Positions 1 through 9,739 are shown, numbered from the stretch's first letter. The stretch: DNA of 35,860 nt from Terriglobales bacterium (GCA_016185365.1 JACPNP010000033.1:1-35860); one strand, 5' to 3'. Notes: a model not told the origin generated them from the sequence alone. Program-made: numbers and translations.

Positions 1-17
1 CACTCCGGCACGCTCAT
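1..17 (-). CDS. Start of a further operon gene (only the first codons visible), possibly an ABC transporter permease
   Basis: An ATG at 17-15 overlaps the TGA of the upstream substrate-binding protein (16-14) in the ATGA arrangement typical of translationally coupled genes. Only about five codons (M-S-V-P-E) lie in the window. The identity is guessed from position: family-5 substrate-binding proteins are commonly followed by inner-membrane permease genes of the same transporter. Nothing in the visible residues confirms this. Confidence 0.3.
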
Positions 18-1534
18 GGCGCCAGTTCCGCGGTCAGCAGGAAATCGTAATTGCCGGAAGCTGACGGATGGACGTTCCCGACCCGCCGGTTGTGCAACAG
101 GACACTGTCCAGATACCAGAGGTGCACATACGGAAGATCGCCTGCCACGATCTTCTGCAACGCACTGTAGATCTGTTTCCGCCGCGCCGGATCGATGGTC
201 TTGCGGCCTTCGTCGATAAGCGCGTCCACCTTCGGATTCGCATAATAACTGCGGTTCGCCCGCTTGGGCGGGAAGCTGGCGGAGTGGAAGATGTGCTCGA
301 AGATGTCCGGGTCTTCGTTCCCGCCGATCCAGCGCAGTGAATACATCTGGAACGCGCCCTTCACCACATCGGAATAGAAGGTGGCAAACTCGAACGTGCG
401 GATGTCCAATGCGATCCCCACCTCGCGTAGTTGCTGCTGGAATACGGCCGCCATCAAGCGGGTCGTCTCTTCGGTCGAAGTCTTCATCACCAGATGAAAG
501 CGCACGCCGGTGGCGGGGTCGGCCCGGTAGCCTGCATCCTCCAGGATGCGCCGTGCTCGGGCAGGATCATAAGGATATTTTTGGACCTCTCCCTCATAGG
601 CCCAATGTTGCGGCGGCAATACGCTGTCCGCCGGCTCCGCCAGACCTCTCCAGAGGTAGCGGATGATCGCCTCTCGGTCGATGGCATAGGCCAGCGCCTG
701 ACGGATGCGGACGTCCTTCAACAATGGGTCGCGCAGATTGAAGGCGAGATAGGAGTAGATCGTTCCGGGCGCGACTTGCACCAAGAGGTCTTTCTCCTTG
801 CGCAATGTCTCCGTCATGTCCGCGCTCAGGGCATTGCTGGCGATGTCCGCGGATCCCTTGCGCAGTTCCAGGGCCCGGGTCGTGGCATCCGGCACCACCG
901 CGAAACGCACCTGCGTCACGTGGGCCTTGTCTCCCCAGTACTCGTCGTTCCGCGCAATGACCACTTCACTGTCTTGCACCGCGCGCACAAACTTGAATGG
1001 GCCGGTACCGACCAGCCGCTGATTGAAGTCCTTCCCGCTGCCGAATGGCACGATCCCGACCGCTCCATCACTTACGTTCCACAACAAGGTGGCATTCGGC
1101 TCGGTGAGATGCACGATCACCGTGGCTTCATCCGGAGCTTCCACGCGATCCACCGTTTTGAAGGTGCTGGCCTTGGGTGTAAGCACAGTCCCGTCGCGCA
1201 TCGAGTCCAGGGTCCACTTCACGTCGCGGGCCGTCAGGCGCGTCCCGTCATGAAAGCGCACATCGCGGCGCAGATGAAAGATGTACGTGCGCGGATCCGG
1301 GATCTCCCAGCGCTCCGCCAGAGACGGCTGCAGGTTGAAGTGCTCGTCGCGCCGGACCAGGGAATCGAAGATCAGCTTGCCGATCCGCTCCGACTGGGCA
1401 TCGGTGCCGACGCGTGGGTCGAGGTTCGCCGGGCTGCTCTCGATGATGACGACCAGAGTGTCGCTCTTCGGCCGCTGGGTGCACGAAAGCAGCAGCAGCG
1501 ACACCGCGGCCATTACCAGCCAGGCCTTACGCAT
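14..1534 (-). CDS. Family-5 (oligopeptide/DppA type) ABC transporter substrate-binding lipoprotein
   Basis: A 506-residue protein with a short hydrophobic leader and a lipobox (L-L-S-C, Cys18), so it is probably a lipid-anchored protein facing the periplasm. The body has the family-5 solute-binding layout: an N-terminal segment with NLDPRVGTDAQSERIGKLIFDSL, a middle region with the IRQALAYAIDREAI element near residue 275, and a C-terminal lobe with ANPKVDALIDEGR. Such proteins deliver peptides, and sometimes nickel or murein peptides, to an ABC permease. The gene overlaps the end of anmK by 8 bp and is the fourth gene of the mutS-nagZ-anmK run. That context suggests cell-wall peptide uptake, by analogy with MppA, but the ligand cannot be read from the sequence. 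Length is normal for the family. Confidence 0.88.
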   Translation of the reverse strand: MRKAWLVMAAVSLLLLSCTQRPKSDTLVVIIESSPANLDPRVGTDAQSERIGKLIFDSLVRRDEHFNLQPSLAERWEIPDPRTYIFHLRRDVRFHDGTRLTARDVKWTLDSMRDGTVLTPKASTFKTVDRVEAPDEATVIVHLTEPNATLLWNVSDGAVGIVPFGSGKDFNQRLVGTGPFKFVRAVQDSEVVIARNDEYWGDKAHVTQVRFAVVPDATTRALELRKGSADIASNALSADMTETLRKEKDLLVQVAPGTIYSYLAFNLRDPLLKDVRIRQALAYAIDREAIIRYLWRGLAEPADSVLPPQHWAYEGEVQKYPYDPARARRILEDAGYRADPATGVRFHLVMKTSTEETTRLMAAVFQQQLREVGIALDIRTFEFATFYSDVVKGAFQMYSLRWIGGNEDPDIFEHIFHSASFPPKRANRSYYANPKVDALIDEGRKTIDPARRKQIYSALQKIVAGDLPYVHLWYLDSVLLHNRRVGNVHPSASGNYDFLLTAELAP

Positions 1535-2675
1535 GACTGATCTTTCCCAGGATCACGGCTCGATCGGCGCCGGTCGCGGAAGGGACATTCCCCGGCAGCC
1601 GGTGCCAGGTCTGATACGCCAGCACCGCAAACGCGATCGCTTCTTTCGCATCCGCGGGGACCCCCATTTCGTCCGACAGTCTGACCTTCAACCCTAGCGG
1701 CCCAAGGTCTTCCTTGAGCATCCGTAGCAGCGTGCCATTCTTCGCGCCGCCGCCGGCAAGGATGAAATCCCTGTAGACCGTCCCGCCTTTCGTCACAAAG
1801 CGCCGCACGGCGAAGGCTATCGATTGGGCGGTCAACGCGGTGGCCGTCGCAATCACATCCGGCTTGGGCGCACGGCCGCAGCGGCGCAGGAACTCACGGA
1901 CGAACTCCCGCCCGAATTGCTCGCGCCCGGCGGTCTTGGGTGGTTTGCGTTGAAAGTATGGGGCGCTCAGCAAGTGGTCGATCACGGATTGCAGTACCCG
2001 GCCATCGCGGGCCACTGCTCCATTCCGGTCGAATGCGCGGTCGAAGAGCGACTCCATACACGCATCGATCACCATATTGCCCGGACCGGTATCGAAAGCG
2101 ATGACCTGCTCCGGCTTGGCCTTCGGCGGGATCGCCGTGAGATTGCCGATGCCCCCGATGTTCTGCAGGATGCGGCCCCGGGTGGCGTGCCGGTAGGCGA
2201 TCAGGTCCAGGAACGGCACCAGCGGCGCGCCTTTGCCTCCGGCCGCCATGTCCGCCGGACGAAAGTCGCTGACCACGGGCACGCCCAGCCGCTGCGCGAT
2301 CACCGAGCCCTGGCCGATCTGCCAGGTGGCCGCGATCTTCTGCCCGCAGAACTCGGCGGCGTCGCCCTGATGGAAGAGGGTCTGTCCGTGGCATCCGACC
2401 AGGTCCAACTTGCGTACTCCGCTTCGCTTCTGCGTGACCTGCACCGCTTTCGCATAAAGCTCACCCAGTAGGAAATCGAGCCGAGCCAGGTCGCCGACAT
2501 TCGCCGCGCGCGCGTCCATCGCTTCAAGGACCGTCCGTCGCACCGACGCCGGGTAAGGGAAGCGTTCGTGCGCCAATAGTCGGAACCGGGTATTCAGTCC
2601 TCGACCCAGCAGACGCACCACGGCCACATCGATCCCGTCCGCCGACGTCCCGCTCATCACCCCGGCGACGATCAT
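1527..2675 (-). CDS. anmK: Anhydro-N-acetylmuramic acid kinase AnmK
   Basis: A 382-residue cytoplasmic sugar kinase. AnmK cleaves the 1,6-anhydro ring of anhydro-MurNAc and phosphorylates it to MurNAc-6-phosphate in peptidoglycan recycling. The family signature VMSGTSADGID is at residues 6-16, AFDTGPGNMVIDA lies mid-protein with the expected acidic residues, and LAGGGAKNGTL near residue 305 matches the C-terminal nucleotide-binding lobe. Length is close to E. coli AnmK (369). Its ATG overlaps the stop of nagZ (ATGA at 2675-2672) and its end overlaps the peptide-binding lipoprotein gene. NagZ supplies the upstream step by releasing GlcNAc from anhydro-muropeptides, so the adjacency supports the assignment. 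Confidence 0.95.
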   Translation of the reverse strand: MIVAGVMSGTSADGIDVAVVRLLGRGLNTRFRLLAHERFPYPASVRRTVLEAMDARAANVGDLARLDFLLGELYAKAVQVTQKRSGVRKLDLVGCHGQTLFHQGDAAEFCGQKIAATWQIGQGSVIAQRLGVPVVSDFRPADMAAGGKGAPLVPFLDLIAYRHATRGRILQNIGGIGNLTAIPPKAKPEQVIAFDTGPGNMVIDACMESLFDRAFDRNGAVARDGRVLQSVIDHLLSAPYFQRKPPKTAGREQFGREFVREFLRRCGRAPKPDVIATATALTAQSIAFAVRRFVTKGGTVYRDFILAGGGAKNGTLLRMLKEDLGPLGLKVRLSDEMGVPADAKEAIAFAVLAYQTWHRLPGNVPSATGADRAVILGKISHA

Positions 2676-3882
2676 CGCCCACCCGCCATGCGCACACGCT
2701 CCTGCAGCGTCTCGATCTTGCGCCGCAGGGATCCCACGGTCGCCGTCGTTGGTCGAGGAGACGGTTTTCTCAGCAATTCCGCGCGCCGCGCCTTGTAGCG
2801 TAAGACCCGGCTTGCCGCCTCATGCACCCGGCGGGCAAAGTGCCGGTCGTGTTCCGCGGTCCGGACCACGGCTTCGACGGCCTCCCGTACCAGGTCTTCT
2901 TTGTGACAGACCAGGAACATATCCGCTCCGGCACGGATGCACGCTACCGCGACCTCACCCACTTTACCCGCAGCCAATACGCCGCCCATCTCCAGATCGT
3001 CAGACACGATCAGGCCCCGATATCCGATCCGCTTGCGCAGGACCTCGTTGATCCATTCCCGTGAGATCGAAGCCGGAGTATTGTCCCCTGTCACCGAAGG
3101 ATACGCGGCATGTCGTCAGATACGATCAGACCCCGGTATCCGATGCGCTTGCGCAGGACCTCGGTGATCCACTTTCGCGAGATCGACGCCGGCGTGTTGT
3201 CGCCCGTGACCGCGGGGTAGGCGGCATGGGCCACCATGATGAACGGCATCTGCCGGTGTGATTTCCGATAGGGCATCAGGTCTTCGCTCCACAACCGCTT
3301 CCAGGGTTTGTCGATCACCGGTAGCGAGGAATGCGAATCCAGGTTTCCTTCACCCAGCCCGGGAAAATGCTTGCCGCATCCGAGCACGCCGGCGGATCTC
3401 AGACCCGCAAGAAATCGCCGGACGTACGCTGTGGTTTCGGCCGGATCAGCGGAGACTGCGCGACTGCCTAGCACGCTCTTCGAAGCATCGAATCCGATGT
3501 CCGAGACCGGCGCGAAGTCCGTATTGAATCCCAGGGCACGCGCGCAAGTCCCCAAGGTCTTGCCTGCAAGCGTCGCCAGTGCTGGGTCGTGCGCCGCGGA
3601 CACCTCGCGTTGCGAGGGGTTTGGGGCCAGTATGTCGCGGAAGCGGTCGACCGTCCCGCCCTCCAGATCCACGCACGTGAACAGCGAGTTGGTCGCTCGC
3701 TTCCGGCACGACGTGATCAGGTCATGGCACTGCTCTGCCGACACCAGATTGCGCGCGAACAGGATCACGCCGCCCGGTTGCATCTCGCCAAGGAATGATT
3801 GCAAGCCGGTGGTCATCGCTGTGCCGTCGAAACCCGCGATGAGAAGTTGGCCGGCCAGTCGGCGGAGGTCGCGCGCGGACAT
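2672..3882 (-). pseudogene. nagZ: Beta-N-acetylhexosaminidase NagZ (GH3), reading frame broken by an internal tandem duplication
   Basis: NagZ removes GlcNAc from GlcNAc-anhydro-MurNAc peptides in the cytoplasm. The 5' part (3882-3091, 263 codons) is clearly NagZ: VDLEGGTVDR at 71-80, KHFPGLG at 171-177, the Asp-Ser-His acid/base element at 182-184, and the nucleophile segment GLIVSDD at 251-257. Six codons later it stops, because a 116-bp segment is repeated imperfectly (2997-3112 and 3113-3228) and 116 is not a multiple of three. The second copy resumes at VTGDNTPAS and runs on through SDDLEMGG to a normal C-terminus ending at 2672. With one copy removed the protein would be about 364 residues, a normal length. 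The usual GHG before the Asp-Ser-His is GLG here. It starts 4 bp after the mutS stop. I suspect the break is an unmerged strain overlap in the assembly, but a real mutation is possible. Confidence 0.85.
2997..3228. repeat. Imperfect 116-bp tandem duplication inside nagZ
   Basis: Unit 1 is 2997-3112 and unit 2 is 3113-3228, directly abutting. I count about 19 mismatches over 116 bp and no internal gap. Translated in their own frames the two units differ at only three residues (Ser/Ala, Glu/Lys, Asn/Thr), so nearly all changes are synonymous. That is the pattern of two functional alleles, not of a fresh slippage event. Confidence 0.92.
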
Positions 3883-3886
3883 GGCC

Positions 3887-6547
3887 TCAGTCTAGCTGCT
3901 TCTTGAGGGCGTGGAGCAGGTTGAGCGCTTCCAGGGGTGTTAACCGGTCAGGGTCGGTCTCACGCAACCGGTCCACGATCTTCTGCGAAAGCGGGGTGAA
4001 CATGGTCAGTTGGGCCGCTGCCACAGCCGACTTTCCCTCAGCCAGATGGCTTGTGACCTCATGCTCGGCGCTCTCGTGCTCGGCCAGCACCTCGCGCGCC
4101 CGGGTGATCACCTCCAGCGGCAGGCCGGCGAGCTTGGCGACTTCGATGCCGTAACTCCGGTCGGCTGCGCCCGGCTCCACTTTTCTTAGAAAAACGATCC
4201 CGGAGGGGGTTTCCTTCACGGAGACGTGGAAGTTTTTCACGCCCTCCAGCCGCTCGGCCAGTTCGGTGAGTTCGTGGTAATGCGTGGCAAATAACGACTT
4301 GGCCCGCGTGCGTGCGTGCAGATATTCGATCGCCGCCCAGGCCAGCGCCAAGCCGTCGTAGGTTGCCGTGCCGCGGCCCATCTCATCCAGGAGCACAAGC
4401 GAATGCTGGGTGGCGGTGTTCAGGATGGCGGCGGTCTCGGTCATCTCCACCATAAATGTGGACCGGCCGCGGGCCAGATTGTCGCTGGCGCCGATGCGGG
4501 TGAAGATCCGGTCGATCACTGGAAGCCGTGCGCGGCGCGCCGGAACGAACGATCCCATCTGCGCCATCAGGGTGATCAGCGCCGTTTGCCGCAGATACGT
4601 GGACTTGCCGCCCATGTTCGGCCCGGTCAGCACCATGATCGCGTGCGTGCTGCCGTTCATGTAGAGATCGTTGGGCACGAACCGCTCGCTCGAGCGCATG
4701 ATCTCCTGGCACTCGATCACCGGATGCCGGCCCTCCAGGATCTCCATCTCGCCACTCTCGTCGAACTGCGGCCGGCAGTAGTCTCTCTGGGCTGCAATGT
4801 GGGCCAGGCCGGCCAGCACATCCACCTCTGCCAATGCCAGCGAGGTCTGGCGGATCCGTTTGGCCTCTCCCGCCACCGCCGTGCGCAACTCCGTGAAAAG
4901 CCGCCGCTCGATCTCGACGATCTTCTCCTGCGCGTCAAAGACCTTGGCTTCATAGACCTTAAGCTCCGGCGTGGTGAACCGCTCCGCATTCACCAGAGTC
5001 TGCTTGCGCTCGTAGTCCGGTGGCGCCAGCGCCAGGTTCGATCTGGAGATCTCGATGTAATACCCGAACACGGAATTGAATTTGATCTTCAGCGACCCGA
5101 TGCCGGTCCGCTGCCGCTCCCGTTCCTCCATCTGCGCGATGTATTGCTTGCCGTTTCGGTTCAGGTCGCGCAGCTCGTCCAATTCCTTGTCCACGCCGGG
5201 CTTGACCACGCCTCCATCCGCCAGCGAAAGCGGCGGTTCAGGCACTACGGTGTCCTCGATGCGCCCGCGGACATCCTGCAGTTCGTCCAACAAGGCCCAC
5301 AAGGCCTGCAAACGCTCCGCAGGAAGCTTGCCCAGAGCCGTTCGCACGCCGGGGAGTTTTCCGATGGACTGGGCCAGCGCCAACAGGTCGCGCGCATTTG
5401 CGGATTCCAGTGTCACCCGGCTAAGCAGCCGCTCCAGATCCAATATCCCGTCCAGCTTTTGGCGCAGGCCTTCTCGCGCCATAAGGTCGCGGAAACAGAC
5501 ATCCACCGCATCGAGATGTTGCTCGATCTCCACACGGTCGATCGACGGACGCAGGATCCAGCTCCGCAGCAGCCGCTTACCCATCGGCGTAAGCGTGCCG
5601 TCAATCGCCCGGAACAGTGTCGCCTCCGTTCCCGCCGCCGTGAATAACGGCTCGATCAACTCCAGATTTCGGACGGTCACCGCATCCAACACGAGGTAGT
5701 TCTGGCGGTCGTAATATCCGATCCGATCGATGTGATCGAGTTTGCCCCTCTGCGTGGAACGCACATAGTGCAGGATCGCACCCGCCGCGCACGCCGCCGC
5801 TGTCCGGCCTGCCAGGCCAAATCCTTCCAACGACAACACACCGAATTGGTTCTCCACCAGAGGAATCGCATAGTCCGGCGCGAAAGCCCAATCATCGAGA
5901 GCCGTCTCTGTAAAAGCCGCTTCGCTGGGCGCTATCTCACTCAAAAGTCTGGCTTGGGGCCCCGCGGCCCTATCGAACAATGGCGCCGTGGAAGGGAAGA
6001 GCACTTCGCGCGGACGGAGCTGCTGCAACTCATCCAGGATCCGCCGCTCGGCGTCCTCGCCCGCGAATTCCGTCGCCCGGAACTCCCCGGTCGAGAGGTC
6101 CAGTACCGCCAGCCCGACGCTCCCATCGGCCCGCGCCAGTGCGGCCAGGAAATTATTGTCTTCGGAGGCCACCGACTGGTCGATCGCCGTGCCCGGCGTC
6201 AAGACGCGCGTGACTTCGCGGCGCACCAGCGTCTTGGCCTTCTTCGGGTCTTCCATCTGCTCGCAGATCGCGACCTTGAAACCCTTGCGCAACAGCTTGG
6301 CCAGATACCCATCCGCGGCGTGGTAGGGGACGCCGCACATCGGCACCGCCTGCTCCTTCTCCTTATTGCGCGAGGTCAGAGTGATCTGCAGCTCGCGGGC
6401 GGCCACCACCGCGTCCTCAAAGAACAACTCGTAGAAATCGCCCAGGCGGAAGAACAACAGCGCCTGCGGATGCTGTTTTTTGATGGCGGAATACTGCCGC
6501 ATCAGCGGCGTGGTGGGCTCGGTCATGGCGTCGCGCGATTCGGGCAC
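3887..6547 (-). CDS. mutS: DNA mismatch repair ATPase MutS
   Basis: An 886-residue MutS1-type protein that recognises mismatches and recruits MutL. The mismatch-reading Phe-x-Glu motif lies in GDFYELF (36-42). The Walker [10 protein letters not shown] is near residue 641, followed by the [14 protein letters not shown] segment, the Walker [15 protein letters not shown], and FATHYHEL. The C-terminus ends in a short helical tail, as in other full-length MutS proteins. The start drawn is a GTG (6547-6545), ten bases after a perfect TATAAT read on this strand; an ATG seven codons in (6526) is the alternative. It is the promoter-proximal gene of the run into nagZ and anmK, with 4 bp to nagZ, and is divergent from the serine hydrolase gene at 6590. 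Confidence 0.97.
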   Translation of the reverse strand: MPESRDAMTEPTTPLMRQYSAIKKQHPQALLFFRLGDFYELFFEDAVVAARELQITLTSRNKEKEQAVPMCGVPYHAADGYLAKLLRKGFKVAICEQMEDPKKAKTLVRREVTRVLTPGTAIDQSVASEDNNFLAALARADGSVGLAVLDLSTGEFRATEFAGEDAERRILDELQQLRPREVLFPSTAPLFDRAAGPQARLLSEIAPSEAAFTETALDDWAFAPDYAIPLVENQFGVLSLEGFGLAGRTAAACAAGAILHYVRSTQRGKLDHIDRIGYYDRQNYLVLDAVTVRNLELIEPLFTAAGTEATLFRAIDGTLTPMGKRLLRSWILRPSIDRVEIEQHLDAVDVCFRDLMAREGLRQKLDGILDLERLLSRVTLESANARDLLALAQSIGKLPGVRTALGKLPAERLQALWALLDELQDVRGRIEDTVVPEPPLSLADGGVVKPGVDKELDELRDLNRNGKQYIAQMEERERQRTGIGSLKIKFNSVFGYYIEISRSNLALAPPDYERKQTLVNAERFTTPELKVYEAKVFDAQEKIVEIERRLFTELRTAVAGEAKRIRQTSLALAEVDVLAGLAHIAAQRDYCRPQFDESGEMEILEGRHPVIECQEIMRSSERFVPNDLYMNGSTHAIMVLTGPNMGGKSTYLRQTALITLMAQMGSFVPARRARLPVIDRIFTRIGASDNLARGRSTFMVEMTETAAILNTATQHSLVLLDEMGRGTATYDGLALAWAAIEYLHARTRAKSLFATHYHELTELAERLEGVKNFHVSVKETPSGIVFLRKVEPGAADRSYGIEVAKLAGLPLEVITRAREVLAEHESAEHEVTSHLAEGKSAVAAAQLTMFTPLSQKIVDRLRETDPDRLTPLEALNLLHALKKQLD

Positions 6548-6557
6548 CGTTGGGCGG

Positions 6558-6563
6558 ATTATA
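6558..6563 (-). promoter_or_regulatory. -10 box for the mutS operon
   Basis: TATAAT on the minus strand ends 10 bases before the GTG start of mutS. A plus-strand TATAAC overlaps the same bases and TATGAT lies at 6573-6578, so the divergent mutS and serine hydrolase promoters probably overlap in this 42-bp gap. No convincing -35 box is seen. Confidence 0.5.
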
Positions 6564-6589
6564 ACAAGGCTGTATGATGCTCATCGTCT

Positions 6590-7531
6590 ATGACGATCCC
6601 GCGGCTCGCCATCTTCCTGCTCCTGTCCACGCTCCCGATCTGGGCCCAGTCCGCCGCCCCGAATGCTGTGCCGGAAAAACAAAGACTGCTCTGGCAGAGG
6701 CTTGAACGCGACGTCCGCCAGGTCGCCGATGGAGTCGATGGTGTCATGGCCGTCGCCATCACCGACCTCACCAGCGGCGAGCAGATCCTGATCAATCCTG
6801 ATGAGGTCATGCCTCAGGCCAGCAGCATCAAGATCACAGTTCTGCTTGAACTCTATCGCCAGGCCCAATCCGGCAAGCTGAGACTTGCGGATGAATATGT
6901 GGTCCGCGGCGAGGATCTGGTGCAGGACAGTGACATCATGGGCGGCCTCACTCCCGGAGTGACCCGCCTCACCTTGCGCGACCTGGCGACCATGATGGTC
7001 GCCGTGAGCGACAACGCCGCTACCAACGTGCTCATCGACCGCGTGGGCATGGAAAACGTGAACGCTTCACTGAGGTCGCTGGGGCTCGAACACACCCGCC
7101 TCCGTCGCAAGATGATGGACTTGAAGGCCGCGCAGGAAGGCCGCGAGAACGTCGCCACCGCCCGCGAAATGACGTCGCTTTTGCGACAGGTGTACCAAGG
7201 CAAGGTGCTCAACAAGGAGATGACCGCGGACTTCTTCAAGGTACTGAGCACCCATAAGGACAGTCCCATCCCCCGCCTCCTTCCCGAAGGCTTGATGGTA
7301 GCGGACAAACCTGGCGCCCTCGAGGGAGTGCGCACCGACTCCGGCATCGTCTTCGTTCCCGGCCGTCCGTTTGTCGTCAGCGTCATGGGGACCTATCTCC
7401 GTGACGAACGCGCCGCCGAAACGGCCATCAGCCGGATCGCAAAGCTCGCCTATGATCACTTTGACCGGTTGGCGCGCTCGTCTGAATACGGTCGAGTGAT
7501 CTCCACGTCCAACTCCAGCGTCAAGCCATAG
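6590..7531 (+). CDS. Secreted serine hydrolase of the class A beta-lactamase fold
   Basis: A 313-residue protein with a signal peptide (hydrophobic 5-18, likely cut after W-A-Q at 20). It has the penicillin-interacting enzyme motifs: S-x-x-K at Ser78-Lys81 (SSIK), SDN at 140-142, and KPG at 240-242 where class A beta-lactamases have KTG. A clean Glu166-x-x-Leu-Asn omega-loop motif is not visible, so true beta-lactamase activity is uncertain; a peptidase or other serine hydrolase of the same fold is equally possible. It is divergent from mutS-nagZ-anmK with only 42 bp between. TATGAT sits 11 nt before the ATG and there is no clear Shine-Dalgarno sequence. Confidence 0.8.
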   Translation: MTIPRLAIFLLLSTLPIWAQSAAPNAVPEKQRLLWQRLERDVRQVADGVDGVMAVAITDLTSGEQILINPDEVMPQASSIKITVLLELYRQAQSGKLRLADEYVVRGEDLVQDSDIMGGLTPGVTRLTLRDLATMMVAVSDNAATNVLIDRVGMENVNASLRSLGLEHTRLRRKMMDLKAAQEGRENVATAREMTSLLRQVYQGKVLNKEMTADFFKVLSTHKDSPIPRLLPEGLMVADKPGALEGVRTDSGIVFVPGRPFVVSVMGTYLRDERAAETAISRIAKLAYDHFDRLARSSEYGRVISTSNSSVKP

Positions 7532-7561
7532 GATGGAACTGCCTCGACTATGGTGCTGCCT

Positions 7562-7567
7562 TATAAT
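7562..7567 (+). promoter_or_regulatory. -10 box upstream of the heme operon
   Basis: TATAAT lies in the 74-bp gap between the serine hydrolase stop and the first gene of the ccsA-like/hemA/hemC/hemD run, 38 nt before its ATG. No good -35 box is visible. This is the only promoter candidate I see for the operon. Confidence 0.4.
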
Positions 7568-7605
7568 GTTGTTTTGCCGCTCAAATTGCCGGGCGGCGGC
7601 CTTCT

Positions 7606-8421
7606 ATGCCCCATCTCTGGTTGCGGGTCGCGGTTCTCTTCTACGGTTGCGCATTGCTGTATGCCCTGGGAGCGTTGCTGGGCCGCAAAACCGTCGCGCG
7701 CGGCGTCATTCTTCCGATCGTGGGCACAGCCGGCGTATTCCACCTGGTGTCCGTCTTGGAGACGGTGCTTGCGGCAGACCACTTCGGCGTGGCCGTCACC
7801 TATCAGTACCAGTCGATCCTGGCCCTGCTGTTGATGATCGTTTTTTTCATCGTGCTCTGGCGTTACCGGACCACGTCCCATGGCATTTTTGTGTTCCCGG
7901 TCGTGTTTCTGCTTACGATGACCGCGGCCATGGAACATGGCGCGCCCGAGCTGTTCTCGCCCCTGCTGCGCAGTAGTTGGACGTACTCGCACATCGTCCT
8001 GATCTTCCTCGGGTATGCGGGTTTGTTTTTCGCCTTCGCCTCCAGCCTTTTGTATCTCGTGCAGGAGCGTTCCCTGAAATCGAAATCCGTCGGCGGCTGG
8101 ATCGGCCTTCTGCCTCCGCTCGCCGTGATGGATGACATCGGCTTGCGCTCCTTGATCCTCGGCTTTCCCTTCATGACCTTGGGCCTGATCGCCGGCTCCG
8201 TGCTGGCCCAGGAAAGCTATGGCGCCGTCTATTTTCGGGATCCCAAGATCGTTCTTTCGCTGTTGATGTGGCTGGTGTACATGTTCCTGCTCTTCATGCG
8301 CTGGATGTCCGGATGGCGCGGACGCCGGGCCGCGGTGCTCTCCAGCGTGGCATTCCTCTCCGCGACCCTGGCCTGGGCCGCCAACTATGTGAGCGCCGTG
8401 CACCGGTTCGTGGAGCGCTGA
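7606..8421 (+). CDS. CcsA/HemX-like cytochrome c assembly family membrane protein
   Basis: A 271-residue integral membrane protein with about eight hydrophobic segments. The core SYIVLIFLGYAGLFFAFASSLLYLVQE-like stretch (here from WTYSHIVL, about 125-150) and the late LLMWLVYMFLLFMRW segment match the CytC_asm family, which includes CcsA/ResC and HemX of Bacillus. In many bacteria this gene sits directly before hemA, as here (4 bp gap). HemX affects GluTR levels in Bacillus, while CcsA moves heme for c-type cytochrome maturation; the sequence does not tell which applies. No strong ribosome-binding site precedes the ATG. Confidence 0.82.
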   Translation: MPHLWLRVAVLFYGCALLYALGALLGRKTVARGVILPIVGTAGVFHLVSVLETVLAADHFGVAVTYQYQSILALLLMIVFFIVLWRYRTTSHGIFVFPVVFLLTMTAAMEHGAPELFSPLLRSSWTYSHIVLIFLGYAGLFFAFASSLLYLVQERSLKSKSVGGWIGLLPPLAVMDDIGLRSLILGFPFMTLGLIAGSVLAQESYGAVYFRDPKIVLSLLMWLVYMFLLFMRWMSGWRGRRAAVLSSVAFLSATLAWAANYVSAVHRFVER

Positions 8422-8425
8422 CCAG

Positions 8426-9739
8426 ATGCGATACCTGTTGCTCGGGATCAACCACAAGACGGCGCCCGTCAGCGTGCGCGAGCGCCTGGCCATCCCCGAG
8501 TCGCGCCTTCCCGAAGCCATGCGCCGGCTCTGCGAGCAGCCCGGCGTGGAGGAAGGGCTGGTGCTTTCCACCTGCAACCGCGTGGAGGTCCTGGCCGCGG
8601 TCGAGAGCGATTCGGCGGATCTGCGCACGTTTCTGCAGGATTATTTTGCGATTGCTCCGGAAGAGTTCGCCTCCCACCTTTACGAGTTCCGCGAGCATGA
8701 GGTGGTGCGCCATCTGTTCCGTGTCGCCTCCAGCCTCGACTCGATGGTGGTCGGTGAGCCGCAGATCCTCGGCCAGGTGAAAGAGGCTTACGCCAGCGGG
8801 CGCAGCATCGGCGCCGTCGGCGGCCACCTGGACGCGCTCCTCACCCGCTCGTTCGCTGTGGCCAAACGCGTCCGCACCGAGACCCGGATCGGCAGCTCCT
8901 CGGTCTCCATCGCTTCGGTGGCGGTGGAGCTGGCCAAGAAGATCTTCGGCAGCCTGGAAGGGAAGAGCGTGTTCCTGGTGGGCGCCGGCAAGATGAGCGA
9001 ACTGGCCGCCCGCCACCTCATGGCCCAGGGCGCCGGCTCCATATTCGTCTCCAACCGGACCTACGAGCGGGCAGAGAAACTTGCGCAACGCTTCTCCGCC
9101 CGGGTGATCCGGTTTGACGACCTGCACGAAAAGGCCGGTGAGGCGGACATCGTGATCACCTCCACCGGCGCGCCTCACGCCATCTTCCGCAAGGAACACG
9201 GCAAGCAGTTTTTGCAACGCCGCAAGAATTCGCCGATGTTCTTCATCGATATCGCCGTGCCCCGTGACGTGGCCCCGGAGATGAACGAATTGGACGGGAT
9301 CTTCGTCTATGACATTGACGACCTGCAATCCGTGGTCACTTCGCATGTGGCCGATCGCCAGCGCGAGGCCCGCTGCGCCGAGGAGATCGTCGAAGCCGAG
9401 GTCATCCGTTTCACCGAGCGGATCCGGACCCGCGAGGTGGTGCCCACCATCATCTCCCTGCAGGAGCAGCTTGAGACCATCCGCCAGGCGGAGATCGACA
9501 AGGTCCGCGGCCGTCTCGGCGAACTCACCCCGGAGCAGGAGATGGCCATCGAGGCGCTCTCCAAGGGGATAGTGAACAAGGTCCTGCACGCGCCCATCAG
9601 TACCCTTAAGTCGGTTGCCAAGGCCAAGGCCCGTGAGACCACCACGGTCATTGAACTGGTCCGCCGCATGTTCAATCTCGATCGTCCCAAAGAGGACGCG
9701 GACAAAGAACAAGAGAAGACCACCGAGGTGGAACGCTGA
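8426..9739 (+). CDS. hemA: Glutamyl-tRNA reductase
   Basis: A 437-residue NADPH-dependent enzyme that reduces Glu-tRNA to glutamate-1-semialdehyde, the first committed step of C5-pathway tetrapyrrole synthesis. The N-terminus has [19 protein letters not shown], and the catalytic Cys50 lies in [27 protein letters not shown] follows near residue 98, then a nucleotide-binding [17 protein letters not shown] and a C-terminal dimerisation helix region. It begins 4 bp after the ccsA-like stop and its TGA overlaps the hemC ATG, so hemA-hemC-hemD are translationally linked. No hemL or hemB is in the window. Confidence 0.97.
   Translation: MRYLLLGINHKTAPVSVRERLAIPESRLPEAMRRLCEQPGVEEGLVLSTCNRVEVLAAVESDSADLRTFLQDYFAIAPEEFASHLYEFREHEVVRHLFRVASSLDSMVVGEPQILGQVKEAYASGRSIGAVGGHLDALLTRSFAVAKRVRTETRIGSSSVSIASVAVELAKKIFGSLEGKSVFLVGAGKMSELAARHLMAQGAGSIFVSNRTYERAEKLAQRFSARVIRFDDLHEKAGEADIVITSTGAPHAIFRKEHGKQFLQRRKNSPMFFIDIAVPRDVAPEMNELDGIFVYDIDDLQSVVTSHVADRQREARCAEEIVEAEVIRFTERIRTREVVPTIISLQEQLETIRQAEIDKVRGRLGELTPEQEMAIEALSKGIVNKVLHAPISTLKSVAKAKARETTTVIELVRRMFNLDRPKEDADKEQEKTTEVER

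Noticed and set aside
2672..3094. The 3' half of nagZ as a separate gene
   Set aside because: It lacks an N-terminus of its own, starts within the duplicated unit, and continues the GH3 domain exactly.
4316..5647. Long plus-strand reading frame opposite mutS
   Set aside because: A G+C-rich shadow of mutS without domain features or a start signal. The same applies to long frames opposite the peptide-binding protein (431-1540) and hemA (8294-9763).
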